DNA of 64,000 nt, from NCBI GenBank assembly GCA_017462485.1, contig JAFTRA010000008.1, forward strand, positions 52,256 through 116,255. The letters are read 5' to 3'. Position numbers and translations under genes: made by a program. Under the pieces are notes generated by a model, which worked only from the letters and a program-made list of their open reading frames with translations, was not told the DNA's origin and did not search any database. This document shows positions 34,690-42,574 of the stretch, piece by piece (the first letter of the stretch is position 1; each line of letters opens with the position of its first letter). This DNA comes from Clostridia bacterium (GTDB lineage: Bacteria > Bacillota > Clostridia > Oscillospirales > CAG-272).

Positions 34690-36595
34690 ATGCGGCATTG
34701 AGATTATCCGTTTGATTCTTGTCTTCCGAATAAATGTGCTGCCCTGATAAATGATAGTATATCTTATCCGTAATAGTTCTCAAAATACCATCTTCAAACG
34801 GAGAAGTCAGAAAAGCGTTTTCGAGCGCTTCCTCAAATGACAAATCAACCTCGTTTCTCTCAATCATAATTCGATATGACATAAGTCCCGAGCGCTCGTT
34901 TTCAAGCTCCTTAAAATAAAGCTCAAGTGCGGGAACTACCGAAACTGCGTAAGATTGAACGTAGAACGGATAAAGGAAGATATGAGGTATAAACGCAACC
35001 GAAATATCGTTTACGTATTCGGTATTTAGACCAAATTTTTCAGCCGCGATAACTACCTGCTCATTAAGCTTTTCTTCGGTTATACTATCGCTCGGAAGCT
35101 CGTATATAAGCTCCTCAAGCTTTGCGTAGAAGCTTTGGTAAATAAGCGTTTCCATAGCATTTGAAAGCTGCCTCAAGGTCAGGTATTGCATATCCTTTGC
35201 ATCAAGCGTATCGCCGAGCTTGAGCAGCATAAGATATTCAAGTCCCTGTGAGGAAAGCTCCTTGCAGTCTATTGAGGTTTGGGAGTTGTAGTTAATATAG
35301 CCGTCTGCAAAATGCCCGAACTCGTGGAAAAGAGTAGAATAGTCACTTACGTTACCCGATGCGCTCATGAATATAAACGGAGCGTTGTAGGTATCAAGAT
35401 AAGTGGTAAATGCACCGTCGTTTCTGTTCGTTTCGGAAAGCTCAATATCGTATAATCCGTGCTGAAGCATATAATGATAGATGTTTCCAAGCTCCGAATC
35501 AACCTCAGAAAGCAGCGTATATCCGTTATTTATAAGGACATCGAGTGAAATTTCAGACGGCTCGTTGCTCATAAAATACGGAGTCAGAACGAAGTACTTG
35601 AGTCGCAGATACGCAGGAACCACGTATTCGCAAACGTCGTCAAGAAATCTGCTTAGCTGCTCCTTTGAATAGTCTCTGTCGAGAACCTCGTATCCGTAAT
35701 CCATATAGCTGTTGTGTCCAAGCTCGCTTGCGATTTCGTGACGAAGCTTTATAAGGTCTATAAATATTTCCAGCGATTTTTCGTCAACCTTTTCATCATA
35801 CTCCCCCATGCAAACCGTGTAAGCCTTGAGGTATTCAGTTGAGGTTTCACCATATTTGTCACGGTAAAATGCGAGAATATTGTCAACGCTGTCGGTAACG
35901 TTTCTGTACGTGACCTCGACCGTCGCCGTAGAAAGCGAGGAATAAGCCGATTCGAGCGCTTCTTCCTTTGCCCAAAGCTCTATCATTTCGTCGGTAAATT
36001 TACCGCCGTCCTTGTATTTCTCAATAAGCTCGTCGCCAAAATATTCTTCCTCAAAGCGCTCTGCGTGAGGTGAATTTGCCGCCGCTACGAACATATCCTC
36101 AATCGATTCCGCAAATTTCGGATATCCGCTCGTGATATACGAATATTCGTCATTCCAGTATTTAGAGGACGAATCCTTGGAATTGTATATATTTGCGAAA
36201 GCGTACATCGTAAGAACGTTATTGTAATCGTCCTCAAGCTCGGTGATTTTCCGAATTTGCTCCTCAAACGTAAGCGTATTTTCCTCAATTACGTCTGTTA
36301 CCGACAAAATTTTTGCAATAACTGCTTCAAAATCAGGTCTTGAATAAGAAACGTCCTTGAAGTCAACGGTGCCTCGTTCAAAATCCTTATAAGCAGGAAC
36401 TACGACTTTGCTATGATAATCTTCTTTTGGCTTTGAATTTTCATTTTCATCGCCGCCCTCGGCATTTTGATTTTCCGAGCTGTCGTCATCATCGTCACCG
36501 CCCTTGTTGCAAGCGACAAGACAAAGCGAGAGAGAGAAAAGTAAAATCAAAGCAAGCGCAAGCGATATTATTTTTGCTGAAATGCTCTTTTGCAT
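34688..36595 (-). CDS. M3-family oligoendopeptidase lipoprotein
   Basis: 635 residues. A signal peptide with the lipobox LCLVAC puts the lipid anchor on Cys29, followed by an acidic linker (DDDDDSSENQNAEGGDENEN). The catalytic zinc motif HEFGHFADGY begins at about residue 424, as in PepF/M3B peptidases, whose family cuts short peptides. Most M3 enzymes are cytoplasmic, so the lipidated, outward-facing form is notable. It may trim peptides before uptake. Monocistronic; the 361-bp region upstream (36596-36956) has a TATAAT-like -10 at about 36707 on the minus strand but no clear -35. Confidence 0.9.
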   Translation of the reverse strand: MQKSISAKIISLALALILLFSLSLCLVACNKGGDDDDDSSENQNAEGGDENENSKPKEDYHSKVVVPAYKDFERGTVDFKDVSYSRPDFEAVIAKILSVTDVIEENTLTFEEQIRKITELEDDYNNVLTMYAFANIYNSKDSSSKYWNDEYSYITSGYPKFAESIEDMFVAAANSPHAERFEEEYFGDELIEKYKDGGKFTDEMIELWAKEEALESAYSSLSTATVEVTYRNVTDSVDNILAFYRDKYGETSTEYLKAYTVCMGEYDEKVDEKSLEIFIDLIKLRHEIASELGHNSYMDYGYEVLDRDYSKEQLSRFLDDVCEYVVPAYLRLKYFVLTPYFMSNEPSEISLDVLINNGYTLLSEVDSELGNIYHYMLQHGLYDIELSETNRNDGAFTTYLDTYNAPFIFMSASGNVSDYSTLFHEFGHFADGYINYNSQTSIDCKELSSQGLEYLMLLKLGDTLDAKDMQYLTLRQLSNAMETLIYQSFYAKLEELIYELPSDSITEEKLNEQVVIAAEKFGLNTEYVNDISVAFIPHIFLYPFYVQSYAVSVVPALELYFKELENERSGLMSYRIMIERNEVDLSFEEALENAFLTSPFEDGILRTITDKIYYHLSGQHIYSEDKNQTDNLNAA

Positions 36596-36796
36596 AAGTT
36601 CTCCGTTGTAGGCAATAGGGGACAGTAAAAATGCGTTTTTTTATTTTTACTTTATTGAGCCCTGCCTTTATAAAAACGGTTTATAACCGCTATTGTTCTT
36701 CTAATATATTATACATTATTTTGCGCATAACTTTGGTAATAAATAATAAAGTAATTGAAAAGAAATTGTTAACTAATGGAAATGAAAGAATTTATT

Positions 36797-36903
36797 GCAG
36801 TGCAGTGAAGTGATGGGCAAACTTAACTTCACTGCGAGCCTTTGCGAGCAACTTCGCCGTGCGCAGCATAGCTTCACTTTCGCTTTTGCGAGCAACTTCA
36901 CTG
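36797..36903. repeat. Small hairpin array downstream of the ROK gene
   Basis: Repeats of AGTGAAGT/ACTTCACT and TTGCGAGCAACTTC arranged as inverted and direct copies, for example GCAGTGAAGT (36800-36809) with ACTTCACTGC (36821-36830). It resembles the small-hairpin modules inside R3, but with a different sequence. No reading frame. Function unknown. Confidence 0.6.
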
Positions 36904-36946
36904 AAAAAAGCAAACAGCCAAGATTTTCTCTTGAGTGTTTGCTTTT
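36904..36946 (-). terminator. Terminator of the glucokinase gene
   Basis: An 11-bp stem AAAAGCAAACA/TGTTTGCTTTT, with TTTTTT after it on the minus strand, 11 bp downstream of the stop codon. Confidence 0.85.
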
Positions 36947-36956
36947 CCAGTTTACG

Positions 36957-37919
36957 TTATTTTCCGAGTCCGGCAGCTCCGATAATTCCCGCGTCGTTAC
37001 CGAGAGTTGCCGTAACGATTTTCGTTTTGTTTTTATTTGTTCTCGTGTACTGCTCTCGGTTGACTATCTCAATAAGGGGCTTTGTAAGATATTCCTTCTC
37101 GTTGCAAACTCCGCCGCCGATAGAAAGCACTTCGGGCTGGAATATGTTTATCATATTCGTAATACCCTCAGCAAGATAGAAGATATAATCGTCAACAATT
37201 TGCTTGCCGAAAGTGTCACCGCGCTTCATAGCGTTAAAGGCTGTTCTGGCGGAAACCTTTCCGTCCTTTTCCGCCTCGTCAAAGAGAAGCGAGTGAACGC
37301 CTTTAATCTTCAGCTCTGTCATTTTTTCCTTGGTCATATTGCTAAGACCGGTAGCAGAGGAATAAGCCTCCCAGCAGCCGCGTCTTCCGCAAGAGCATTG
37401 ACGTCCGCCCGAAACAATAACGGTATGTCCAAGCTCAGCGCCTGCGGAGTTTACGCCGCCGTCAAAAATCTTTCCGTCGATTATAACGCCGCCGCCAACG
37501 CCTGTTCCAAGCGTTATCATAACCGAATTTTTAGTTCCCTTGGCTGCGCCCGCAAGCGCCTCGGCAAGAGCCGCCGCATTAGCGTCGTTAGCTACGTAGA
37601 TTTTTTCCACGGGAAGAAATGATTTAAATACTCCGCATATGTCAAAATTGAAAAAGGGAATATTATTTGAGTATTCTATAATTCCGGTCTTTGCATTAAC
37701 AGAGCCGGGAGAAGCTATACCGACGTATTCAATATCCGAAAGCTTAAGATTGTTTCTCTTTATTATTTCTTCCGTAAGAGCAGCCATATCCTTTATTATA
37801 AGCTCGGGCTCTCTTGATGCCTTTGTAGGAACAGAGCCCTTATCAACTATTTTAAGATTTTTGTCGCAAAGACCGACGGCAATATTGGTTCCGCCAAGGT
37901 CAACACCTATAGTGTACAT
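36957..37919 (-). CDS. ROK-family glucokinase
   Basis: A 320-residue sugar kinase. ATP site DLGGTNIAVG at the start (residues 6-15); the ROK signature with the catalytic Asp in VANDANAAALAEA; GLGTGVGGG-type loop (TLGTGVGGGVIIDG); zinc site CSCGRRGCWEAYSS. It phosphorylates glucose on entering glycolysis, although ROK kinases also include N-acetylmannosamine and fructose kinases. No helix-turn-helix, so it is not a ROK repressor. It is transcribed alone from a strong promoter at 37988-38016. Confidence 0.92.
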   Translation of the reverse strand: MYTIGVDLGGTNIAVGLCDKNLKIVDKGSVPTKASREPELIIKDMAALTEEIIKRNNLKLSDIEYVGIASPGSVNAKTGIIEYSNNIPFFNFDICGVFKSFLPVEKIYVANDANAAALAEALAGAAKGTKNSVMITLGTGVGGGVIIDGKIFDGGVNSAGAELGHTVIVSGGRQCSCGRRGCWEAYSSATGLSNMTKEKMTELKIKGVHSLLFDEAEKDGKVSARTAFNAMKRGDTFGKQIVDDYIFYLAEGITNMINIFQPEVLSIGGGVCNEKEYLTKPLIEIVNREQYTRTNKNKTKIVTATLGNDAGIIGAAGLGK

Positions 37920-37987
37920 ATGATTTACCTCTTTAATTTATTTGTACGTTCGCGCAGCGCTTAACACCTTACGAATATCTGCAAATA

Positions 37988-38016
37988 TTATATATTATTT
38001 TAAACCTGTTGTCAAT
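37988..38016 (-). promoter_or_regulatory. Sigma-A promoter of the glucokinase gene
   Basis: On the minus strand TTGACA, exactly 17 bp, TATAAT, a full consensus match, 69 bp upstream of the ATG. Confidence 0.88.
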
Positions 38017-38119
38017 ATTAGATTCACCTGCGCCTATCCAAAAATTCATCAAAAGATTTCATACTGCGGCAAAATAAGATTTCGTTCACAAAAAATTAAC
38101 ATATAATTTGGTAAACGTA

Positions 38120-38148
38120 TTGAAATATACACTAAAATGGTATAGAAT
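38120..38148 (+). promoter_or_regulatory. Sigma-A promoter of nifS-iscU-mnmA
   Basis: TTGAAA, exactly 17 bp, TAGAAT, 42 bp upstream of the ATG at 38190. No Cys-responsive or Rrf2/IscR-like site could be identified by eye. Confidence 0.75.
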
Positions 38149-38189
38149 ATTAAAGGATAAAAAATAAAACTAGCGAAAGTCGAAAAAAT

Positions 38190-39371
38190 ATGAAAAGATT
38201 TGTATATGCAGACAATGCGGCTACCACACCGGTGAGCCGCGAAGTTATAGACGCTATGACTCCCGTATTCGAGAGTCAGTGGGGAAACCCCTCAAGTCTT
38301 CACAGCAAGGGAAGAGAAGCGAAAAAACTTCTTGACGATGCGCGTGAAAGAATCGCAAAGGTCTTTTCTTGCAACGTTCAAGAGATATATTTCACCTCTT
38401 GCGGAAGCGAGTCGGATAACTGGGCAATCAAGGGCGCTGTCAGCCGTCTTTCCAAAAAGGGAAGAAACCATATCGTTACGTCAGCTGTCGAGCATCCTGC
38501 GGTGCTTAATACCTGCCGTGAGCTTGAGAAGCAGGGTTACCCCGTAACATACGTTGGAGTTGATTCTGACGGTGTTGTAAAAATGGACGAGCTTGAAGCT
38601 GCTATTACCGATAAAACGGCAGTAGTTGCGGTAATGTTCGCAAATAACGAGGTTGGAACTATTCAGCCCATAGAAGAGATAGGAAGGCTTGCGCACGCAA
38701 AGGGCGCTCTTATGTTTACAGATGCCGTTCAGGCTATCGGAAATATAGATATAGACCTCTCAAAGCTTCCCGTAGATATGCTTGCGCTCTCAGGCCATAA
38801 AATTCACGCTCCCAAGGGAATAGGAATGCTCTACGTAAAAAAAGGCGTTGTTATAGACAGTCTTATAAACGGAGGCGGTCAGGAGAAAAGAAAGCGCGCC
38901 GGAACGGAAAATCTTCCGTATATCGTAGGACTCGCAAAGGCTCTTGAGGTTGCAAAGGAAAAGCTTCCCGAGCTTGAAAGAGTCGAAAAAATGCGAGATA
39001 GACTTATTGAGGCTCTTCTTCGGGTGCCCTATTCAAAGCTTAACGGTCACAGAACGAAAAGACTTCCCGGTAACGTAAACGTAGGCTTTGAGTTTATCGA
39101 GGGTGAAAGTATGCTTCTTTGGCTTGATATAGCGGGAATCTGCGCTTCAACGGGCTCTGCTTGCTCTTCAGCGTCTCTAGAAGCCTCTCACGTGCTTTTG
39201 GCTATGGGCGTTCCTCACGAGAAGGCTCACGGCTCGGTAAGACTCTCGATTTCTCACGAAACGACCGAAGAGGATATTGATTATATTATAGAAACTCTTC
39301 CCCCCATCATAGAGAAGCTCCGTAATATGAGTCCTCTTTGGGAAGACGTAGTTAAAGCGAATAAGGTTTAA
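38190..39371 (+). CDS. Cysteine desulfurase, NifS/IscS type
   Basis: A PLP enzyme that takes sulfur from cysteine as a persulfide. The 393 residues show YADNAATTPVS at the start, the PLP lysine motif ALSGHKIHAPKG (near 208), and the catalytic Cys loop ICASTGSACSSAS (about 330). It precedes the Fe-S scaffold (21 bp) and mnmA. That order implies delivery of sulfur both to clusters and to tRNA uridine. ATG with a weak purine-rich site. Confidence 0.95.
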   Translation: MKRFVYADNAATTPVSREVIDAMTPVFESQWGNPSSLHSKGREAKKLLDDARERIAKVFSCNVQEIYFTSCGSESDNWAIKGAVSRLSKKGRNHIVTSAVEHPAVLNTCRELEKQGYPVTYVGVDSDGVVKMDELEAAITDKTAVVAVMFANNEVGTIQPIEEIGRLAHAKGALMFTDAVQAIGNIDIDLSKLPVDMLALSGHKIHAPKGIGMLYVKKGVVIDSLINGGGQEKRKRAGTENLPYIVGLAKALEVAKEKLPELERVEKMRDRLIEALLRVPYSKLNGHRTKRLPGNVNVGFEFIEGESMLLWLDIAGICASTGSACSSASLEASHVLLAMGVPHEKAHGSVRLSISHETTEEDIDYIIETLPPIIEKLRNMSPLWEDVVKANKV

Positions 39372-39392
39372 TTGTATAAAGGTAGGATAAAT

Positions 39393-39812
39393 ATGCAGTA
39401 CAGTGAAAAGGTAATGGACCATTTTATGAATCCCCGCAACGTCGGTGAAATTGAGAATGCCGACGGTGTAGGTACGGTAGGAAACGCAAAGTGCGGAGAT
39501 ATAATGAAGATATATCTCAAAATAGATAACGACGTTATAACCGATTGCAAGTTTAAAACGTTTGGCTGCGGAGCGGCTATCGCAACGTCTTCAATGGCAA
39601 CCGAGCTTATAAAGGGCAGAACGGTTGAAGAGGCGCTCAGCCTTACCAACAGCGCGGTAGTAGAAGCTCTAGAGGGACTTCCGGCAGTGAAGGTTCATTG
39701 TTCGGTTCTTGCGGAGGAGGCTGTAAAAAGCGCCCTTGCGGACTACTATACCAAAATCGGCAGACCTATCGACTTTGAGGTAGAGTCTGACGAGCACGAG
39801 GACGACCACTAA
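39393..39812 (+). CDS. Fe-S cluster scaffold, IscU/NifU N-terminal type
   Basis: A 139-residue scaffold with the three cluster cysteines in GNAKCGD, TFGCGAAIA and VHCSVLAEEA, and the conserved start MQYSEKVMDHFMNPRNVGE. The ATG at 39393 is preferred: an upstream TTG would place AGGTAGG within the coding region. The neighbouring desulfurase supplies its sulfur. The Asp of the motif AKCGD, which favours cluster transfer, is present. Confidence 0.95.
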   Translation: MQYSEKVMDHFMNPRNVGEIENADGVGTVGNAKCGDIMKIYLKIDNDVITDCKFKTFGCGAAIATSSMATELIKGRTVEEALSLTNSAVVEALEGLPAVKVHCSVLAEEAVKSALADYYTKIGRPIDFEVESDEHEDDH

Positions 39813-39884
39813 TATGAAAAAATTCCGGCGGCATAATTAAAATGTCCCGGAATTTTCAAAATAAAACGAAGAGAGGAGAACTGT

Positions 39885-40928
39885 ATGAGGATATTGCTTG
39901 GACTTTCGGGCGGTGTTGACTCCACCTATGCGGCGCATAAGCTGAAGGCTGACGGTCACGAGGTCGAGGGCGCGCTTCTCGTTATGCACGATTATACGAG
40001 CGTTGATGAGGCTCGCGAATCTGCCGAGTCGCTGGGGATACCGCTCCACGTGATAGATTGCAGAGAAGCCTTTAAGAGAGTAGTAGAAGAGAATTTCGTT
40101 TCCGAATACACCTCTGCCAGAACGCCTAATCCCTGCGTTATATGCAACAGAGACGTAAAGTTCTTTTATCTTTTAAAGTACGCTCGCGAAATGGGATTTG
40201 ACAGAATTGCGACCGGGCACTATGCGGGAGTCAGAAGGCTTACCGACGAAAACGGTGACTATTACGGTATCATAAGAGGCAAGGACTTAAAGAAAGACCA
40301 GACCTATATGCTCTGGCGTCTTTCGCAGGACGAGCTTCAGAATCTCGTGCTTCCTCTTGAAAATATGCAAAAGACCGATATAAGAGAGCAGAGCCGTGAG
40401 GCAGGCTTGCTCGCCGCAAGCAGACCTGACAGTCAGGAAATATGCTTCCTGCCCGACGGGAATTATGCCGATTTTATAGAAGAAAGGCGCGGAAAATCGC
40501 TCCCCGGTGATTTCGTGCTTGAAAACGGAGAGGTTATTGGTAAGCATAAGGGCATAATTCACTATACGGTAGGTCAGAGAAGAGGACTCGGAATAAGCTC
40601 CTCGTCCAGAATTTTCGTAACGTCAATCGACCCTGTGAAAAATACAGTGACTCTTTCCCCGAGCGATTCCTTTGCAAATCACGTTTATATAAGCGGAATT
40701 GTTTATTCCGGAATGAGAGAACCAAAGCAAAGAGAGGAACGCACGCTTCTTGTAAAGCTGCGTTACGCTGCGGCTCCAACTCCCGCGCGAGTAGTTTTCT
40801 TTGGCGATAAGGCGGAAATTTTCCTTAATGCTCCGCAGAGAGCCGTAACTCCAGGGCAGTCTGCAGTTATGTATGACGGTGACCTTTTAGTAGCCGGCGG
40901 TTTCATGGATTTTGCCGAAAATACCTAA
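39885..40928 (+). CDS. mnmA: tRNA-uridine 2-sulfurtransferase
   Basis: Thiolates U34 of tRNA for Lys, Glu and Gln. The 347 residues carry the PP-loop LLGLSGGVDSTYA at the start, the first catalytic Cys in TPNPCVICNRDVKF, and the second in DSQEICFLPDGNYADFI. The gene follows the desulfurase and scaffold genes, which supply persulfide. AGAGAGGAG precedes the ATG at about 7 bases. A structured repeat (R4) follows after about 35 bp. Confidence 0.96.
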   Translation: MRILLGLSGGVDSTYAAHKLKADGHEVEGALLVMHDYTSVDEARESAESLGIPLHVIDCREAFKRVVEENFVSEYTSARTPNPCVICNRDVKFFYLLKYAREMGFDRIATGHYAGVRRLTDENGDYYGIIRGKDLKKDQTYMLWRLSQDELQNLVLPLENMQKTDIREQSREAGLLAASRPDSQEICFLPDGNYADFIEERRGKSLPGDFVLENGEVIGKHKGIIHYTVGQRRGLGISSSSRIFVTSIDPVKNTVTLSPSDSFANHVYISGIVYSGMREPKQREERTLLVKLRYAAAPTPARVVFFGDKAEIFLNAPQRAVTPGQSAVMYDGDLLVAGGFMDFAENT

Positions 40929-40963
40929 AAAGACAACTTAAATTGACAAATTACTCAAAATAC

Positions 40964-41239
40964 AAAAAATGGGGCAAACGGATTTGGAGCGAAAATCGTC
41001 GTTCTTCACCTCGTGAGGCGTACAAGGGTACGTCGAGATGTAAAAACGGCGATAGAATAAAAACACCATAAAAATAAAGAAAACCGGTGGTTTTCAACCT
41101 TAATTTTCTTGAAAATTGTAAAAAATACAACCGAGGTGCTGCGTAATACAACACCTCGGTGTTTTTTTTATTGGTTATGCCTAAATGAAGCAGCACCTAT
41201 CGTTTTTTATTCGCTTACGCCTAAATGCGAAAGCCCCAT
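40964..41239 (-). terminator. Structured intergenic repeat R4, double-core terminator
   Basis: Fills the gap between the convergent mnmA and the 81-residue gene. On the minus strand the outer stem ATGGGGC (41239-41233) pairs with GCCCCAT (40975-40969) and is followed by T6, a proper intrinsic terminator whose 5' arm touches the stop codon. Enclosed are two copies of the motif TTTAGGCnTAAnC: an outer one (around 41215) and an inner full core with arms AATAAAAACACC (41056) and GGTGTTTTTTTTATT (41158). The inner core is nearly the same as R1 and R5. CGATAG (41050) and CTATCG (41197) form a further nested arm. Confidence 0.78.
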
Positions 41240-41484
41240 CAAGCAAGTGAGAGTAATAAATAGAGAATACCAAACGCTGCTGCTATAATACCGAGGGTGA
41301 CGAGCATAGGTAAAAGCATCAGCTTCACGCTTGCAAAGTAAGTGCGAAGCTTTTCACGAAAGCTGTATTTAACAGGCGAGCTGTTATTTGAGTATGGCGT
41401 GCCGTAAGTGGCGGACATATCGACTATCGTCCTGCCATCGTCAACGTATATAGTTTTCTTTTTGTTTTTCTTTTTGTCACTCAT
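41239..41484 (-). CDS. Small membrane protein at the end of the opp operon
   Basis: 81 residues, not recognised. A lysine-rich start (SDKKKNKKK), a polar middle, then one strong membrane helix at the C-terminus (LMLLPMLVTLGIIAAAFGIL, about residues 55-78). It starts 22 bp after the oppF stop, so it is probably co-transcribed with the transporter. Whether it is a subunit or regulator is unknown. Position and a clean reading frame followed at once by a terminator support it as a real gene. Confidence 0.7.
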   Translation of the reverse strand: MSDKKKNKKKTIYVDDGRTIVDMSATYGTPYSNNSSPVKYSFREKLRTYFASVKLMLLPMLVTLGIIAAAFGILYLLLSLA

Positions 41485-41506
41485 TTTTGCCTCTGATATT
41501 TTTAGA

Positions 41507-42574
41507 TTATTTTACGCCGTATTTTTCCTCAAGCAGATGGCAAGCCGCAAAATGCTCGGGCTCGTACTCTCTGTAGCAAGGAGCTTCCTTTGCGCATCTC
41601 TCTGTTGCATTCGGGCAACGGGTATGGAAACGGCAGCCCTTGGGAGGATTTGCGGGCGAGGGAATATCTCCGTTAAGCACTATTCTGTTCATCTTAACGT
41701 CGGGGTTAGGATTGGGAATAGCAGAGAAGAGCGCCTTCGTGTAAGGATGAAGAGGATTCGAGAAGATATCCTTCTTGTTACCGAATTCAACCATAGAGCC
41801 GAGGTACATAACGCCGATTCTGTCGGATATGAATTTAACTACCGAAAGGTCGTGCGAAATGAAGAGGTAGGTAAGGTTGAGTTTCTTCTGCAAGTCTTTA
41901 AGAAGATTGATTATCTGCGCCTGAATTGATACGTCAAGAGCGGAAACGGGCTCGTCGCAAATAACGAGCTTGGGGTTTACCGACAGCGCTCTTGCGATAC
42001 AGATTCTCTGTCTCTGACCGCCCGAAAATTCGTGAGGATAGCGCTCGAAGTAATAATCGCGCAAGCCGCACTTTTCCATAAGGTCAAGTACGTATTCCTT
42101 AACCTGTTCCTTCGGTACGATATTGTGAACGAGAACGGGCTCCGAAAGTATATCTCCAACCGTTGATCTCGGGGGGAGAGAGGAGTAGGGATCCTGGAAG
42201 ATTATCTGCATCTTCGTGCGGTTGTGACGCATATCCTTTGTGTTATAATTCGTTACGTCCTCTCCGTCAAAGATTATCTGACCGCCGCTCGGCTCGTGAA
42301 GCTTCAAAATAGTTCTTCCGAGCGTAGTTTTTCCGCAGCCTGACTCTCCGACGATACCAATGGTTTCTCCCGCCTTAAGCTTAAATGATACGTCGTCAAC
42401 GGCAACAAGCTCCTGAAGCACCTTACCCGTAAAGGATTTCTTTATGGGGAAGCACTTACGCAAGTGTCTTACCTCAAGAAGAGCATCGGGATCGAAGGGC
42501 TCGCTTTTGTAGCTTTCGTCAACCTTTATTTCCATATCTTCGCTCTGGAGATTCAAATTTTCTTTAGTTTTCAT
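41507..42574 (-). CDS. oppF: Oligopeptide ABC transporter ATPase, OppF type
   Basis: The second ATPase of the peptide importer. It has Walker A GESGCGKTT, the signature LSGGQRQR (here FSGGQRQRICIARAL), Walker B LVICDEPVSALD and the Opp-specific C-terminal Cys motif with RFHTRCPNATERC, which in relatives binds an Fe-S cluster. About 355 residues. It overlaps the end of oppD by 11 to 14 bp; two adjacent ATGs (42577, 42574) follow AGGAG at 4 and 7 bases. Confidence 0.93.
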   Translation of the reverse strand: MKTKENLNLQSEDMEIKVDESYKSEPFDPDALLEVRHLRKCFPIKKSFTGKVLQELVAVDDVSFKLKAGETIGIVGESGCGKTTLGRTILKLHEPSGGQIIFDGEDVTNYNTKDMRHNRTKMQIIFQDPYSSLPPRSTVGDILSEPVLVHNIVPKEQVKEYVLDLMEKCGLRDYYFERYPHEFSGGQRQRICIARALSVNPKLVICDEPVSALDVSIQAQIINLLKDLQKKLNLTYLFISHDLSVVKFISDRIGVMYLGSMVEFGNKKDIFSNPLHPYTKALFSAIPNPNPDVKMNRIVLNGDIPSPANPPKGCRFHTRCPNATERCAKEAPCYREYEPEHFAACHLLEEKYGVK

